Positions 34,293 to 44,271 are shown, numbered from the stretch's first letter. The stretch: DNA of 64,000 nt from Flavobacterium gillisiae (GCF_900107635.1 NZ_FNRD01000013.1:88337-152336); one strand, 5' to 3'. Numbers and translations: made by a program. The notes: generated from the sequence alone by a model not told the origin.

Positions 34293-35642
34293 TTATTTTT
34301 TATTGTCAAAGTCTATTGCCATACCGAAGGTGTCTTCATGGAATTCTCCGTGGTCATAAACAAGTTTTCCGTTTACAAAAGTCTGTATTACTTTGGTAGT
34401 AAAAGTGGTGCCTTCCAATGGTGACCAACCACATTTGTACAAGAGGTTGTCCTTAGCAACTGTCCAGTGGCTATTCAAGTCCACCAAGGTCAAGTCGGCG
34501 AAATAGCCTTCTCGGATAAATCCTCTGTTTGTCATACGATAGAGGATAGCAGGATTGTGGCACATTTTTTCAACTATTTTTTCTAAAGAAATGAGTCCTT
34601 GTTTATAAAACTCTAACATGCAATTGAGCGAATGCTGGACCATTGGTGCACCTGACATAGATTGAAAATAGGGTTTTTGCTTTTCCTCCAAAGTATGTGG
34701 TGCGTGGTCGGTGGTGATGATGTCAATTCGATCGTCAAGTAGCGCCTTTAATAAGCCTTCTTTGTCTTGTTCTGTTTTTATCGCGGGATTCCATTTGATA
34801 AGCATCCCTAATCTTTCATAATCTTTGTCCGAAAACCAAAGATGATGCACCGAAACTTCGGTTGTTATTTTTTTCTCTTGTAACGGTATGTCATTCTGAA
34901 ACAGATGAGTTTCTGCTTCTGTAGTTAAGTGTAGAATATGTAATCGGGCGTTGTGTTTTTTAGCCAAATCAATCGCACGCTTGGTCGCTTCGTAACAGCC
35001 TTTGGTACTTCTAATAATTGGATGATACTTAATGGGAACGTCTTCACCATATTGTTCTCTAAAAGCCTGTTCGTTTGCTTCTATTATTTCTTCTTTTTCG
35101 GAATGAATAGCAATAATGGATTTGCAGTTGGCAAATAATTTTTCCATTGTTTCTGGATTGTCAGCAAGTAGGTTTCCTTTTTTTGTAAAGTACAAGCCGT
35201 CATCAGAAACCCCAATAAATTGACTGGTATCGGTTTTTATAATTTCATCAATATTGTCTCCATTAACCCCCATGAAGAACGAATAGTTAGCTAAGGACTT
35301 TTTTGAAGCAATAGCATACTTTTCTTTTAGGCTTTCTACGGTCAAAATATTAGGAAGCGTATTTGGCATATCAATAAAAGAAGTCACTCCTCCTGCTACA
35401 GCTGCTTTACTTTCTGTATATAAATCGCCTTTATGTGTAAGTCCAGGGTCTCTAAAATGAACTTGTCCGTCAATAATTCCTGGTAATAGGTGTTTACCGG
35501 TTCCGTCAATGATTTTATAAGTAGGATCAATATCGATAGTGCCTATCTTGCGAATAACTCCGTCCGCTATTAGCACGTCTACGATAAATGATTTTCCCTC
35601 ATTTACAATCGTTGTATTCTTAATTAGAATTCTTTGATTCAT
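34293..35642 (-). CDS. pyrC: dihydroorotase
   Basis: 449 residues of the amidohydrolase superfamily: metal motif DGQVHFRDPG, ITTDHAPHT near the C-terminal third with the catalytic Asp, and PIIRSTKGC / LHILHLTT between. It cyclises carbamoyl-aspartate to dihydroorotate in pyrimidine synthesis. Allantoinase and dihydropyrimidinase share the fold, but the Bacteroidota gene of this length and N-terminus is normally dihydroorotase. Confidence 0.88.
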   Translation of the reverse strand: MNQRILIKNTTIVNEGKSFIVDVLIADGVIRKIGTIDIDPTYKIIDGTGKHLLPGIIDGQVHFRDPGLTHKGDLYTESKAAVAGGVTSFIDMPNTLPNILTVESLKEKYAIASKKSLANYSFFMGVNGDNIDEIIKTDTSQFIGVSDDGLYFTKKGNLLADNPETMEKLFANCKSIIAIHSEKEEIIEANEQAFREQYGEDVPIKYHPIIRSTKGCYEATKRAIDLAKKHNARLHILHLTTEAETHLFQNDIPLQEKKITTEVSVHHLWFSDKDYERLGMLIKWNPAIKTEQDKEGLLKALLDDRIDIITTDHAPHTLEEKQKPYFQSMSGAPMVQHSLNCMLEFYKQGLISLEKIVEKMCHNPAILYRMTNRGFIREGYFADLTLVDLNSHWTVAKDNLLYKCGWSPLEGTTFTTKVIQTFVNGKLVYDHGEFHEDTFGMAIDFDNKK

Positions 35643-36038
35643 GGTTTGTTGCTTGTCTTTGGGTTCTTGTGAGCCGATTTTGTTGATTGAATGAAGATAG
35701 GAACTAAATCAATAATGTATTAAATAGTCCGCTGGTTCAAAACCGGTTTTAGTGGCTGTTTTTTTTGCTATCGTTTTATTATCTTCTTTTACTAAATCTA
35801 ATAGGATCCAATCATTATTTTTAAACTTCAAATTTATTTGGACCATAAAGAAAACAATCCCTAATTGGGGTGTAGCTGCATAAAATAATTTCTTATGGGG
35901 TATCCATTATTTCAGGACCTATTTCATCACTTTTTGGGACTGTGGTTTTTTTTTATTTGATTTTTTTAGCTGCAAAATTAAGAATCTTAATTCATAATTT
36001 TTTATATATATTTATAATGTAATGCATAAATTATATTT
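35643..36038. other. spacer with no supported gene
   Basis: About 395 bp, A/T-rich, between pyrC and the LysR remnant. No ORF, tRNA or clear hairpin was recognised. Confidence 0.5.
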
Positions 36039-36414
36039 ATGAACAATGCATTAAATCAACTTAGGGTAGAAATGGAAATTGTGCAAACACATAGCGCTTC
36101 ATAGTCTTCGGAAGTGTTGCACTTAACATGGGCTGGTACTTGTATTGAGCTAAATAATTTTCAAGACCAGTTTGAGATTACACACGGAAGTGGTTGGTCG
36201 AGAGATTACAGCAGTAGTAGAACGTAGTACCAGTCAAGTGTATGCCATTAATTACAAAACGATGGAGTATAAAGGACAATTGACTGGTAGGTTAAAAATT
36301 TCAGTAGTTTCAGCAGGGAAATATATAATGTCTTATTTTCTTTCTGATTTCATGAAGGAAAATAACGGTCTAAAGTTCATAATTGATGAAGGCAATATTT
36401 TTTTTAAACATTAA
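36039..36414 (+). pseudogene. decayed LysR-type regulator
   Basis: Frame 1 from ATG 36039 reads MNNALNQLRVEMEIVQTHSAS, hits a stop at 36102, then continues LHLTWAGTCIELNNFQDQFEI, the shape of a LysR HTH domain. Near 36180 the reading shifts to another frame: TEVVGREI, then VYAINYKTMEYKGQLTGRLK and ISVVSAGKYIMSYFLSDFMK, the start of the LysR effector domain, ending early at 36414. At least one stop, one frameshift, an internal deletion and a missing C-terminal half show it is not functional. The 80-codon open frame at 36172 is only its tail. Confidence 0.75.
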
Positions 36415-36422
36415 AATCCTCA

Positions 36423-37589
36423 TTATTTTGATACTATATATTTTCTTAAATCAGAGGTGAGAATATCACTTAATTCCTTTTTATTACTGGCAGCACTTTC
36501 AATAAAAGCAAATCCAAATACAGGGTATTTATTTATATCTAATTCACGAATTAATACAGGTTTTTCAAAATCATTTGCAAGATCTAAATACTTAAATTTT
36601 ACAATATCTGAAGGGATTATGCCCGAATTATTATCCAAAATAATGACACTAAATATTTTAGTCTCTTTTCCTTTAAATATAGTGTCCCAGTCCGGTTTTG
36701 TGTTTTCAAAAAAGCATTTGTATTCATTAAATCCTAAAGTTACTCCTAAAAGATCAGCTGTGGTACAAAAGCCACCGAATCGTAAAGGGTTTATTTCAAT
36801 AGGGATTATTTTTCCGTCTTTATCTATTCGTACTTCTGCATGAGCAGGGAAGTTTTTTAAGTTTAACGCTGCACCAATTTTACTTAAAAAAGATTCAAGT
36901 TCAATTTTATACTTTTTAATTATCTCTTTTGATGTTGAATAAACCCTATCGCTTGTGTCTGTGCCAGATGAAAAAAGGTGATGTAAAACGTTTAACAAAA
37001 CAGCATCTCCATTGTTGTCATAATAATAATCGATTGCATACTCTTCTCCTTGAATAAATTCCTCGATAATAAAATGGCTTGTGTTTAATACATTTTCAGG
37101 AAATATACTTTTAAGTTTTTCTGGTTGTAATTCACTTTTAGCATTTATCCAGTCTTTTTCATTTTCCACAATATGAACTCCTATACTAAAGAAACCAACA
37201 GCAGGTTTAATTACAAACGGGAAACGGATTTCATCATCAGACAATCGTTGGATTTCTTCAATACTTATTTGTTTGAAATAAAAGTCGGGAAAAAGACCTT
37301 TAATTAGTTCTCTAAACTTTACTTTATTTTTTAAAATTTTTAGTTGATTTGATAATTCACTCTCTCCATAGTTTTGATCGATCCAGGCTAGTGCGTTCTC
37401 TGAATTGCTATAAATAGAAATTTGTGGATTCTTTTTTAGTAAGACGATTGCTTCGTCTTCCTCTATCCATTGTAACGAATCATCTTGTACTAATTCTTTG
37501 GCTACTTTGGTTGCAATTATTTTAAAATTATTGTTTCTGATTGTATCAATAAGAAAATCGGAAACAAAGGGTTTGTCGATTAAAAACAT
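36423..37589 (-). CDS. ATP-grasp domain protein, substrate unknown
   Basis: 388 residues. An N-terminal pre-ATP-grasp part is followed by an ATP-grasp fold: FPFVIKPAVGFFSIGVHIV (ATP-binding Lys and loop), FIIEEFIQGEEYAIDYYYD, and HAEVRIDKDGKIIPIEINP with the Mg-binding Glu and Asn. Such enzymes join a carboxylate to an amine or thiol via an acyl-phosphate. No peptide or partner gene is seen next to it, so this is an orphan ligase. It is convergent with the LysR remnant. Confidence 0.85.
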   Translation of the reverse strand: MFLIDKPFVSDFLIDTIRNNNFKIIATKVAKELVQDDSLQWIEEDEAIVLLKKNPQISIYSNSENALAWIDQNYGESELSNQLKILKNKVKFRELIKGLFPDFYFKQISIEEIQRLSDDEIRFPFVIKPAVGFFSIGVHIVENEKDWINAKSELQPEKLKSIFPENVLNTSHFIIEEFIQGEEYAIDYYYDNNGDAVLLNVLHHLFSSGTDTSDRVYSTSKEIIKKYKIELESFLSKIGAALNLKNFPAHAEVRIDKDGKIIPIEINPLRFGGFCTTADLLGVTLGFNEYKCFFENTKPDWDTIFKGKETKIFSVIILDNNSGIIPSDIVKFKYLDLANDFEKPVLIRELDINKYPVFGFAFIESAASNKKELSDILTSDLRKYIVSK

Positions 37590-37766
37590 ACTATTTAGTT
37601 ATTTTTTGTTATGTACTGTATAGCGTTTGCTAGCTACACGATGCAGAAGGGTTCGCAATCTGAGTGTTTTCGACTAAACAGAAACATCTTTGCGAAACGA
37701 TAATTCTACTAAAGTTTTGTGTATTTTGTAACTGCGGTCGTGCGTTCGGCTTTTTAGTTAGTAAAT

Positions 37767-38318
37767 TTAATCATTTAGAGGCTTCCAATTTCCTTTTTTA
37801 AAATACATATTATCGAATTTGTCGGAATAGAAAACCAAATAAAAACTCCAAGCACTTCTATAAGTTGTTGGATTACTTTTTATTATATGAATTGTTGGTT
37901 GTTCCATATTTATTATAAGTCTTACTGATTTATAAATATAAGGCTCTGTTGTTGAAATTGTCCCTTTATAAGTTTTCAAAACTCTTTCTTTGTCCGTAAC
38001 ATAAAAATATAAGCTGTCATTCTGTTTAATTTCAAATCTATACTTGTCATATTGCCAATTTGCCTGTTTGCCTTTGAAAAAGTCCCTGTCAATAATATAC
38101 TGTCCATAATAGTCTTCTTTATCAAGTTCTGTTTTAGCTGTCAGCCATTGAATCGTTCCTGAAAAAACAACAAGTCCAATTATACCAAACCAAATAGCCC
38201 CAAGAGTCTTCCCAAATACTTTCTTTTTTGAAAATAACCAAATTAGCAAAAGGATAACTGATAATGGTAAAAGAATAAAAATGAAAAATAAATTAAATCC
38301 AAAACCCATTTCTTTCAA
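37767..38318 (-). CDS. membrane protein of unknown function
   Basis: 183 residues: two N-terminal transmembrane helices (FNLFFIFILLPLSVILLLIW and AIWFGIIGLVVFSGTIQW), then a beta-rich outer domain (YYGQYIIDRDFFKGKQANWQ). I recognise no named family. Single gene. Confidence 0.7.
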   Translation of the reverse strand: MKEMGFGFNLFFIFILLPLSVILLLIWLFSKKKVFGKTLGAIWFGIIGLVVFSGTIQWLTAKTELDKEDYYGQYIIDRDFFKGKQANWQYDKYRFEIKQNDSLYFYVTDKERVLKTYKGTISTTEPYIYKSVRLIINMEQPTIHIIKSNPTTYRSAWSFYLVFYSDKFDNMYFKKGNWKPLND

Positions 38319-38548
38319 TTTTTAAAAGCTCGTTTTCTGCTCTGTTTCTGTTTAATCTGTCGCGCAACTTGTATATACTCGGCGCTCAATAGCAACTATC
38401 CACCTAATATAGAATAGAGATTCGCTTTTGAGTAGCGTATTTATTTCAAATATATAAACAATTTTTTTATTACAAATCATCGAATGGACTTTTAGTTATT
38501 ATCGTTTTTGTAGAACGAAATGTTTTTTTTAAAATAGTCGTTCTCGCT
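38319..38548. other. spacer with no supported gene
   Basis: No gene, tRNA or clear repeat is visible between the membrane protein gene and the structured RNA candidate. Confidence 0.45.
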
Positions 38549-38646
38549 TTTGCGTGAGGGATAGTAGCGGCATCTCCCGATTTAGAAAAACAAGGCTTTT
38601 GGCCGTAGTTTTTATTAAGCGGGAATACAGCGAATAGCCCGACCTG
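38549..38646 (+). ncRNA. structured intergenic RNA candidate, copy 1 (possibly Flavo-1-like)
   Basis: The core is gggatagtagcggcat at the 5' side and atacagcgaatagccc at the 3' side. The basal GGG and CCC pair, and the inner part folds as tcccg / cggga, aaaaac / gttttt and a small GGC/GCC top hairpin. The same asymmetric loop (GATAGYAGYGG against YAGCGAATAG) recurs at 62839-62919 on the other strand with a different but complementary basal stem. This kind of element is common between flavobacterial genes. The name Flavo-1 is a guess from memory. Confidence 0.55.
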
Positions 38647-38845
38647 AGTTAAATTGCAAAATCGAACAATGAAGCAATTACGAAGGGCACGCCCAAATGA
38701 TTCTAGAACAATAAATAGTGATTTATGACTTTAACAATCGCCTATAAACAGAAGAAAGTTTTGCGTTTCAATCCTATTTTAGAAGGAAATCCTAAATCTT
38801 AATTAATTTTTGTAATTATCTAATTTTCAAATTGTCGAATTAACC

Positions 38846-38853
38846 TATCTTTG
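38846..38853 (+). promoter_or_regulatory. -7 element upstream of tgt
   Basis: TATCTTTG fits TAnnTTTG and lies 32 bp before the tgt start. A TTG at 38832 is too close for a normal -33 box. Confidence 0.4.
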
Positions 38854-38885
38854 CGCTCCCGAATGGTCGGGAGAAAAACGTTACT

Positions 38886-40016
38886 ATGAAGTTTGATTTA
38901 TTACAAAAAGACCCGCAGACGAAAGCCAGAGCGGGAAGCATTACTACTGATCACGGTGTTATAGAGACACCTATTTTTATGCCCGTTGGGACCGTAGCCT
39001 CTGTAAAAGGGGTGCACCAAAGGGAATTGAAAGAAGATATAAACCCAGATATTATCCTGGGAAACACTTACCATTTATATTTGCGCCCACAAATGGAGAT
39101 CCTGGAGAAAGCCGGTGGTTTGCATAAATTCATGAATTGGGACCGTAATATTTTGACGGATTCTGGTGGATACCAAGTGTATTCACTTTCGGCAAATCGA
39201 AAAATTAAGGAAGAAGGGGTGAAGTTCAAATCGCATATTGACGGTTCGTTCCACTTTTTTACACCAGAGAATGTGATGGAAATTCAGCGTACCATAGGTG
39301 CCGATATTATCATGGCATTTGATGAATGTACGCCTTATCCTTGTGATTACCGATATGCACAGCGCTCGATGAAAATGACACACCGCTGGTTAGACCGTTG
39401 TGTGGATCATTTAGATAAAGTGCCTGTAAAATATGGTTATGACCAAGCCTTTTTTCCTATTGTACAAGGAAGTTGCTATAAAGATCTACGTCAACAATCA
39501 GCGGAATATATTGCTAATTCAAACCAAGTAGGAAATGCAATTGGCGGACTTTCAGTAGGGGAACCTGCAGAAGAGATGTATGCCATGACCGAGATCGTTT
39601 GTGAAATTTTACCGGAAGACAAACCCCGTTACCTGATGGGTGTAGGAACTCCGATAAATATTTTGGAAAACATAGCTTTAGGAGTGGATATGTTTGACTG
39701 TGTGATGCCTACACGTAATGCTAGAAACGGAATGTTGTTTACGGCTAACGGTACGATTAACATTAAAAATAAAAAATGGGCAGATGACTTTTCTCCTATT
39801 GACGAAATGGCAATTACTTATGTGGATACAGAGTATACAAAAGCGTACTTGCGTCACCTGTTTGCCGCTAATGAATATTTAGGGAAACAAATTGCTACAA
39901 TCCATAATCTTGGGTTTTATATGTGGTTGGTTCGTGAGGCGAGAAAACATATCTTAGCAGGAGATTTTAGAACCTGGAAAGAAATGATGGTTCGTAACAT
40001 GAATCAGAGATTATAA
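38886..40016 (+). CDS. tgt: tRNA-guanine (queuine) transglycosylase
   Basis: 376 residues, normal length. TPIFMPVGTVASVKGVHQRE, the nucleophile region DSGGYQVYSL, GGLSVGEP, and MFDCVMPTRNARNG with the catalytic Asp are all clear. It exchanges the wobble guanine in GUN-anticodon tRNAs for preQ1. It is followed by an LptF/G-type permease gene after a 105-bp repeat-rich spacer. Confidence 0.97.
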   Translation: MKFDLLQKDPQTKARAGSITTDHGVIETPIFMPVGTVASVKGVHQRELKEDINPDIILGNTYHLYLRPQMEILEKAGGLHKFMNWDRNILTDSGGYQVYSLSANRKIKEEGVKFKSHIDGSFHFFTPENVMEIQRTIGADIIMAFDECTPYPCDYRYAQRSMKMTHRWLDRCVDHLDKVPVKYGYDQAFFPIVQGSCYKDLRQQSAEYIANSNQVGNAIGGLSVGEPAEEMYAMTEIVCEILPEDKPRYLMGVGTPINILENIALGVDMFDCVMPTRNARNGMLFTANGTINIKNKKWADDFSPIDEMAITYVDTEYTKAYLRHLFAANEYLGKQIATIHNLGFYMWLVREARKHILAGDFRTWKEMMVRNMNQRL

Positions 40017-40020
40017 AAAA

Positions 40021-40121
40021 ATGTTTAAAGTTTTTTTAGTTTAAAGTTTAAAACTCCTAGCGTGATTTTGCAACTGTCCTAAACCTTAAACTTTTAAACC
40101 TTAAACCTTAAACTTTTTAAA
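40021..40121. repeat. simple-sequence inverted repeat (tttaaagttt words)
   Basis: The left part contains agtttaaagtttaaaac and the right part aaaccttaaaccttaaact; the two halves are roughly complementary and could form a long imperfect hairpin between tgt and the permease gene. Confidence 0.45.
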
Positions 40122-41210
40122 ATGCTTTCAATAATTGATAAATATATTCTGAAAAGATACCTGGCCACTTTTGGGGCTATGTTGTTTATGTTTATTCCTA
40201 TCGGGATTGTTATTGATGTATCAGAGAAGGTGAATAAGATGATAGAAAACAAGGTGCCTATTTTAGATATTGCAATCTACTATTATCACTTTACAATCTA
40301 TTTTGCCAATTCCTTATTCCCAATATTTCTGTTTTTATCGATTATCTGGTTTACCTCAAAGCTGGCTAATAACACGGAGATTATTGCGATTTTAAGTTCG
40401 GGAATCTCGTTCACCCGTTTCTTGAGACCCTATATTATTGGGGCTTCGCTTATTTCAGTTTTTGTTTTGATCATGGGATTCTATGTAGTTCCGGCATCGA
40501 GTGAAGGCTTTAATAACTTTAGATATACGTATCTAAAAGGTGGAGGGCAGGAGCAAATGCGCGGCGACAATACGGATGTGTACCGACAAATAAATGACAA
40601 TGAGTTTCTCTATGTGAACAGTTTTAACGCACAATCGAAAGTGGCGTTTAATTTTGCTTTAGAGAAATTTGATAAAGAAAACCTGGTTTCTAAGGTTACT
40701 GCCAGCAGAATAAAATGGAATCCCCAGGACAGTACCTACACCATGTACGATTACACTAAAAGAACGGTAGGGGTATTAGGCGATAAGATTGAAAAAATGC
40801 CAGAGAAAAAGACCAAATTCAGTTTTGATCTCGAAGATTTGACTCCGGTAATTTATATTGCAGAAACCTTGAGTTTAGATAAATTGTATCAATTTATTGA
40901 TAAAGAAAGAAAGCGAGGTTCTTCTAATATCAATATCTACTTAGTGGTTTTATATAAAAAGTACAGCGTACCTGTTTCGGCATTTATATTAACGATAATC
41001 GCCGTTTCTGTTTCATATAAGAAAAGAAGGGGAGGTATGGGGATGAATCTAACCATTGGTATCGCAATTGCTTTTGGCTATGTATTTTTTGATAAAATAT
41101 TTGGCACGCTGGCCGAAAAATCTACTTTTTCGCCACTACTGGCCGTGTGGTTTCCCAACGTTATTTTCGGAATATTAGCGATTTTTTTACTACGCAATGC
41201 AAAACGATAA
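40122..41210 (+). CDS. LptF/LptG-type permease (YjgP/YjgQ family)
   Basis: 362 residues with the family layout: N-terminal IIDKYILKRYLATFGAMLFM, membrane helices, a central beta-jellyroll periplasmic domain (about 125-260), then further helices with FILTIIAVSVSYKKRRGG. It should be part of the lipopolysaccharide export ABC transporter in the inner membrane. The stop region overlaps the next gene by 14 bp. Confidence 0.92.
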   Translation: MLSIIDKYILKRYLATFGAMLFMFIPIGIVIDVSEKVNKMIENKVPILDIAIYYYHFTIYFANSLFPIFLFLSIIWFTSKLANNTEIIAILSSGISFTRFLRPYIIGASLISVFVLIMGFYVVPASSEGFNNFRYTYLKGGGQEQMRGDNTDVYRQINDNEFLYVNSFNAQSKVAFNFALEKFDKENLVSKVTASRIKWNPQDSTYTMYDYTKRTVGVLGDKIEKMPEKKTKFSFDLEDLTPVIYIAETLSLDKLYQFIDKERKRGSSNINIYLVVLYKKYSVPVSAFILTIIAVSVSYKKRRGGMGMNLTIGIAIAFGYVFFDKIFGTLAEKSTFSPLLAVWFPNVIFGILAIFLLRNAKR

Positions 41211-42120
41211 ATTAAAAAGTTACATCAGTCTTCATCTAATTGTCTTTATTTGGGGTTTTACAGCTATTTTAGGCGCTTTAATTACAATTACTGCCGATGC
41301 CATTGTTTGGTATCGCATGCTCTTAGCTGCGGTGTTCTTATTCGTCTTTATCCTTTTTAAGAAAAAGCCCTTCCGAATTCCATTAAACTCCTTTTTCAAA
41401 TTAATCTTTGTGGGATTCCTGATTGCGATGCATTGGATTACTTTTTTTCATGCTATCCATGTTTCTAATGTTTCCATAACGCTTTCTGTTTTTTCATTGG
41501 GTGCTTTTTTTGCTTCTTTGTTAGAGCCGCTTTTTTATGGTCGAAAGGTGTTGTGGTACGAGGTATTCTTTGGACTCATAATAATCGCTGGATTAGGTAT
41601 GATCATGAAAGTGGAAGTAAATTACCTAAACGGAATGTTGTATGCTTTAGTTTCCATTATTTTAGGGGTTTTGTTTACCCTCATGAACGGAAAATTAATT
41701 AAAAATCATGATGCTACCGTAATCTCTTTTTATGAGTTTATTGCAGGTGTCTTTTTTATATCTATTTATTTTTTATACCAAAATAAATTTACCGCTGACT
41801 TCTTTGTACTGAGCTTTAACAACTGGGCCTTGATGCTAATTTTAGCATCAATATGTACGGCTTATGCTTTTACAGCCTCTGTGAAAGTGATGGAGAAACT
41901 GAGCCCGTATACGGTGATGTTGACCACAAATCTAGAACCAGTGTATGGAATTATTCTAGCTTATTTCATCATTGGTGGAAAAGAAAAAATGAGCGTTTCT
42001 TTTTATGTAGGAGCAGTAATTATTATTATTACCGTAATCTTAAACGGTATAATCAAACACAAAGCAGGGAAAAAAGCGGTAGCAACTATTGAGGATGCCA
42101 GTCCTGCTGACTTGGTATAA
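41197..42120 (+). CDS. EamA/DMT family transporter
   Basis: 307 residues, ten predicted membrane helices in two EamA repeats: LIVFIWGFTAILGALITITAD in the first and AYAFTASVKVMEKLSPYTVM with LEPVYGIILAYFIIG in the second. Probably a metabolite exporter; the substrate is unknown. It starts inside the permease gene, so translation may be coupled. Confidence 0.9.
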   Translation: MQNDKLKSYISLHLIVFIWGFTAILGALITITADAIVWYRMLLAAVFLFVFILFKKKPFRIPLNSFFKLIFVGFLIAMHWITFFHAIHVSNVSITLSVFSLGAFFASLLEPLFYGRKVLWYEVFFGLIIIAGLGMIMKVEVNYLNGMLYALVSIILGVLFTLMNGKLIKNHDATVISFYEFIAGVFFISIYFLYQNKFTADFFVLSFNNWALMLILASICTAYAFTASVKVMEKLSPYTVMLTTNLEPVYGIILAYFIIGGKEKMSVSFYVGAVIIIITVILNGIIKHKAGKKAVATIEDASPADLV

Positions 42121-42329
42121 GTTTGACTTTCTATCCTTTTTCTGGAGGAAGTATATTGGGGCTTCGAACCTACGAAAAATCGATTGGATTTTTTTCATAA
42201 AGAATATTGCGGTCGCATAAAACGGTACATTTTTTATTTAAGATTAGGTAGATTGACTGCTTGATAAATAGCAGTAGGCGAAGTAGTTAAATTTCACTAG
42301 ATTTACAATTGCTACTTTGCAATTCATAA

Positions 42330-42920
42330 ATGAAAAAGAACAAGAAAATAATTGGTTATTCGCTGCTTGCGCTTCTCTTCGTATTCATAGGTAAATATGT
42401 TTACGACATGAATATCAATCATAATTTTGAGACTATTACGGAAGGAAAGGTCTACAAATCGGGAGTTATTCCTCCTGATGAAATTGAAAGCTATGTCAAG
42501 AAATACCATATTAAATCTATTGTGGACTTGCGGATGCCGGGAACGAATGATCTGGCTTTAAACCCCGAAAAAATTGGAGAAATCCAAGCCGAAAAAAATG
42601 CTGTTGCAAAAATAAAAGGGGTAAATTATTTTAGTAACCCATCAGAACAGGTTCCAAACGATAAAAACATCGAAGTCTTTGCGGAAATAATGGACAATAC
42701 CGCCAATTATCCAGTGCTAATCCATTGTTATCATGGTACAGGAAGGGCTGAAATGTACTCTGCTTTGTACCGAATCGAATATGAAGGCTTTACGAATGAA
42801 GCAGCACGTCAAGGAGTAAGAACGTTAGTTAAATTTAGTTCTTTTGATGACGGAACTCCTAAAGGCGAATACCTAAAGGCATATAAGTCAAGGACGGAAT
42901 TAGCCATTGGAAAACAATGA
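42330..42920 (+). CDS. membrane-anchored cysteine phosphatase (dual-specificity type)
   Basis: 196 residues: one N-terminal membrane helix (IIGYSLLALLFVFIGKYVY), then a phosphatase domain with SIVDLRMP and the CX5R signature loop HCYHGTGR (Cys133, Arg139). The active domain likely faces the periplasm. Similar bacterial proteins act on phosphotyrosine, phosphoinositide or other phosphate esters; the substrate is unknown. Confidence 0.85.
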   Translation: MKKNKKIIGYSLLALLFVFIGKYVYDMNINHNFETITEGKVYKSGVIPPDEIESYVKKYHIKSIVDLRMPGTNDLALNPEKIGEIQAEKNAVAKIKGVNYFSNPSEQVPNDKNIEVFAEIMDNTANYPVLIHCYHGTGRAEMYSALYRIEYEGFTNEAARQGVRTLVKFSSFDDGTPKGEYLKAYKSRTELAIGKQ

Positions 42921-43135
42921 CATAAATTTAAGAGTTGAGTTTTAAACGGGTATTTAAATATTTCTAAAAAAGTCAGTCTTATAGAAGGGTAGATTAGATT
43001 TATTTGTATTTTGGTTTCACTTTTAAATCAAGGAGAACTCCAGGTTTTACAAAGAATTTAAGGGTTAAATTAAGGTTTTAAAAAGCCTTTTAGGAGTAAA
43101 ATAAAAAATAAACGACAGCAAACGATTTAAAATTT

Positions 43136-43143
43136 TATATTTG
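43136..43143 (+). promoter_or_regulatory. -7 element upstream of accA
   Basis: TATATTTG (TAnnTTTG) ends 35 bp before accA. No clear TTG at the usual distance. Confidence 0.45.
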
Positions 43144-43178
43144 CAGTTCCAAATAAAAAATAAAAACGCACAAATCCT

Positions 43179-44132
43179 ATGGAATATTTAGATTTTGAGC
43201 TTCCAATAAAAGAACTAGAAGATCAGTTAGAAAAATGTATCGTTATTGGTAAAGAATCAGATGTTGATGTTACAAATACTTGTAAGCAAATCAATAAGAA
43301 GCTAATAGATACCAAAAAGACTATTTATAAAAATTTGACAGCATGGCAACGTGTACAATTGTCGAGACATCCAAGCAGGCCGTATACATTAGATCATGTA
43401 AGAGCACTTTGCGGAGATACTTTTCTGGAACTTCACGGAGACAGAGGCTTTAAAGATGATAAAGCGATGATTGGTGGTTTGGGAAAAATTGGCGGTCAGT
43501 CTTTTATGATTGTTGGTCAACAAAAAGGGTATAACACAAAGACTCGTCAGTACAGAAACTTTGGGATGGCAAATCCGGAAGGATATAGAAAAGCTTTGCG
43601 TTTGATGAAAATGGCAGAGAAATTCGGTATACCTGTTCTGACACTTATAGATACTCCGGGTGCTTATCCAGGACTTGAAGCGGAAGAACGCGGACAAGGA
43701 GAGGCTATCGCTAGAAATATATTTGAAATGGTTCGCCTTAAGGTGCCTATTATCACTATTATTGTTGGTGAAGGAGCTTCAGGTGGTGCATTAGGAATAG
43801 GAGTGGGAGATCGCGTTTATATGCTTGAAAACACTTGGTACTCTGTAATTTCTCCAGAATCTTGTTCTTCTATTTTATGGAAAAGCTGGGAATATAAAGA
43901 AATTGCTGCCGAAGCATTAAAATTGACTTCTTCAGATATGAAAAGACAAAAATTAATCGACGATATTATACCAGAACCATTAGGAGGAGCTCACTACGAT
44001 AGAGAAACAACTTTTACAACTGTGGAAGAATATATCATGAAAGGATTTAATGAACTTAAAGACTTATCAACAAAAGATTTAATCGCTCAGAGAATGGATA
44101 AATACAGTAAAATGGGTGAATACAAAGAGTAA
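43179..44132 (+). CDS. accA: acetyl-CoA carboxylase carboxyltransferase subunit alpha
   Basis: 317 residues, normal length. FELPIKELEDQLEK at the start, HGDRGFKDDKAMIGGLGKI, TLIDTPGAYPGLEAEERGQG and VGEGASGGALGIGVGD are family signatures. With AccD it transfers the carboxyl group from biotin to acetyl-CoA, the first step of fatty acid synthesis. Own promoter element and terminator make it a single-gene unit. Confidence 0.97.
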   Translation: MEYLDFELPIKELEDQLEKCIVIGKESDVDVTNTCKQINKKLIDTKKTIYKNLTAWQRVQLSRHPSRPYTLDHVRALCGDTFLELHGDRGFKDDKAMIGGLGKIGGQSFMIVGQQKGYNTKTRQYRNFGMANPEGYRKALRLMKMAEKFGIPVLTLIDTPGAYPGLEAEERGQGEAIARNIFEMVRLKVPIITIIVGEGASGGALGIGVGDRVYMLENTWYSVISPESCSSILWKSWEYKEIAAEALKLTSSDMKRQKLIDDIIPEPLGGAHYDRETTFTTVEEYIMKGFNELKDLSTKDLIAQRMDKYSKMGEYKE

Positions 44133-44151
44133 AATCTTACAAATTTAAAAA

Positions 44152-44184
44152 GATCCGAAGCCCAACAGTTTCGGATTTTTTTTT
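44152..44184 (+). terminator. rho-independent terminator of accA
   Basis: The stem atccgaa / ttcggat is followed by nine T. Confidence 0.82.
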
Positions 44185-44259
44185 GGTTATAAACAAAAAT
44201 CAGTTACTTATAAACAATTATTTGTAATAAGTCAACAGCAATATTTTTTAATTTTTTGT

Positions 44260-44267
44260 TACTTTCG
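44260..44267 (+). promoter_or_regulatory. -7 element directly before dnaB
   Basis: TACTTTCG (one change from TAnnTTTG) ends 4 bp before the dnaB ATG, so the transcript would be leaderless or nearly so. Confidence 0.4.
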
Positions 44268-44271
44268 CTAC

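Noticed and set aside
36172..36414. 80-codon frame as an independent gene
   Set aside because: Its sequence matches the middle of a LysR regulator, starts at a TTG, and continues a domain begun in another frame, so it is part of a pseudogene.
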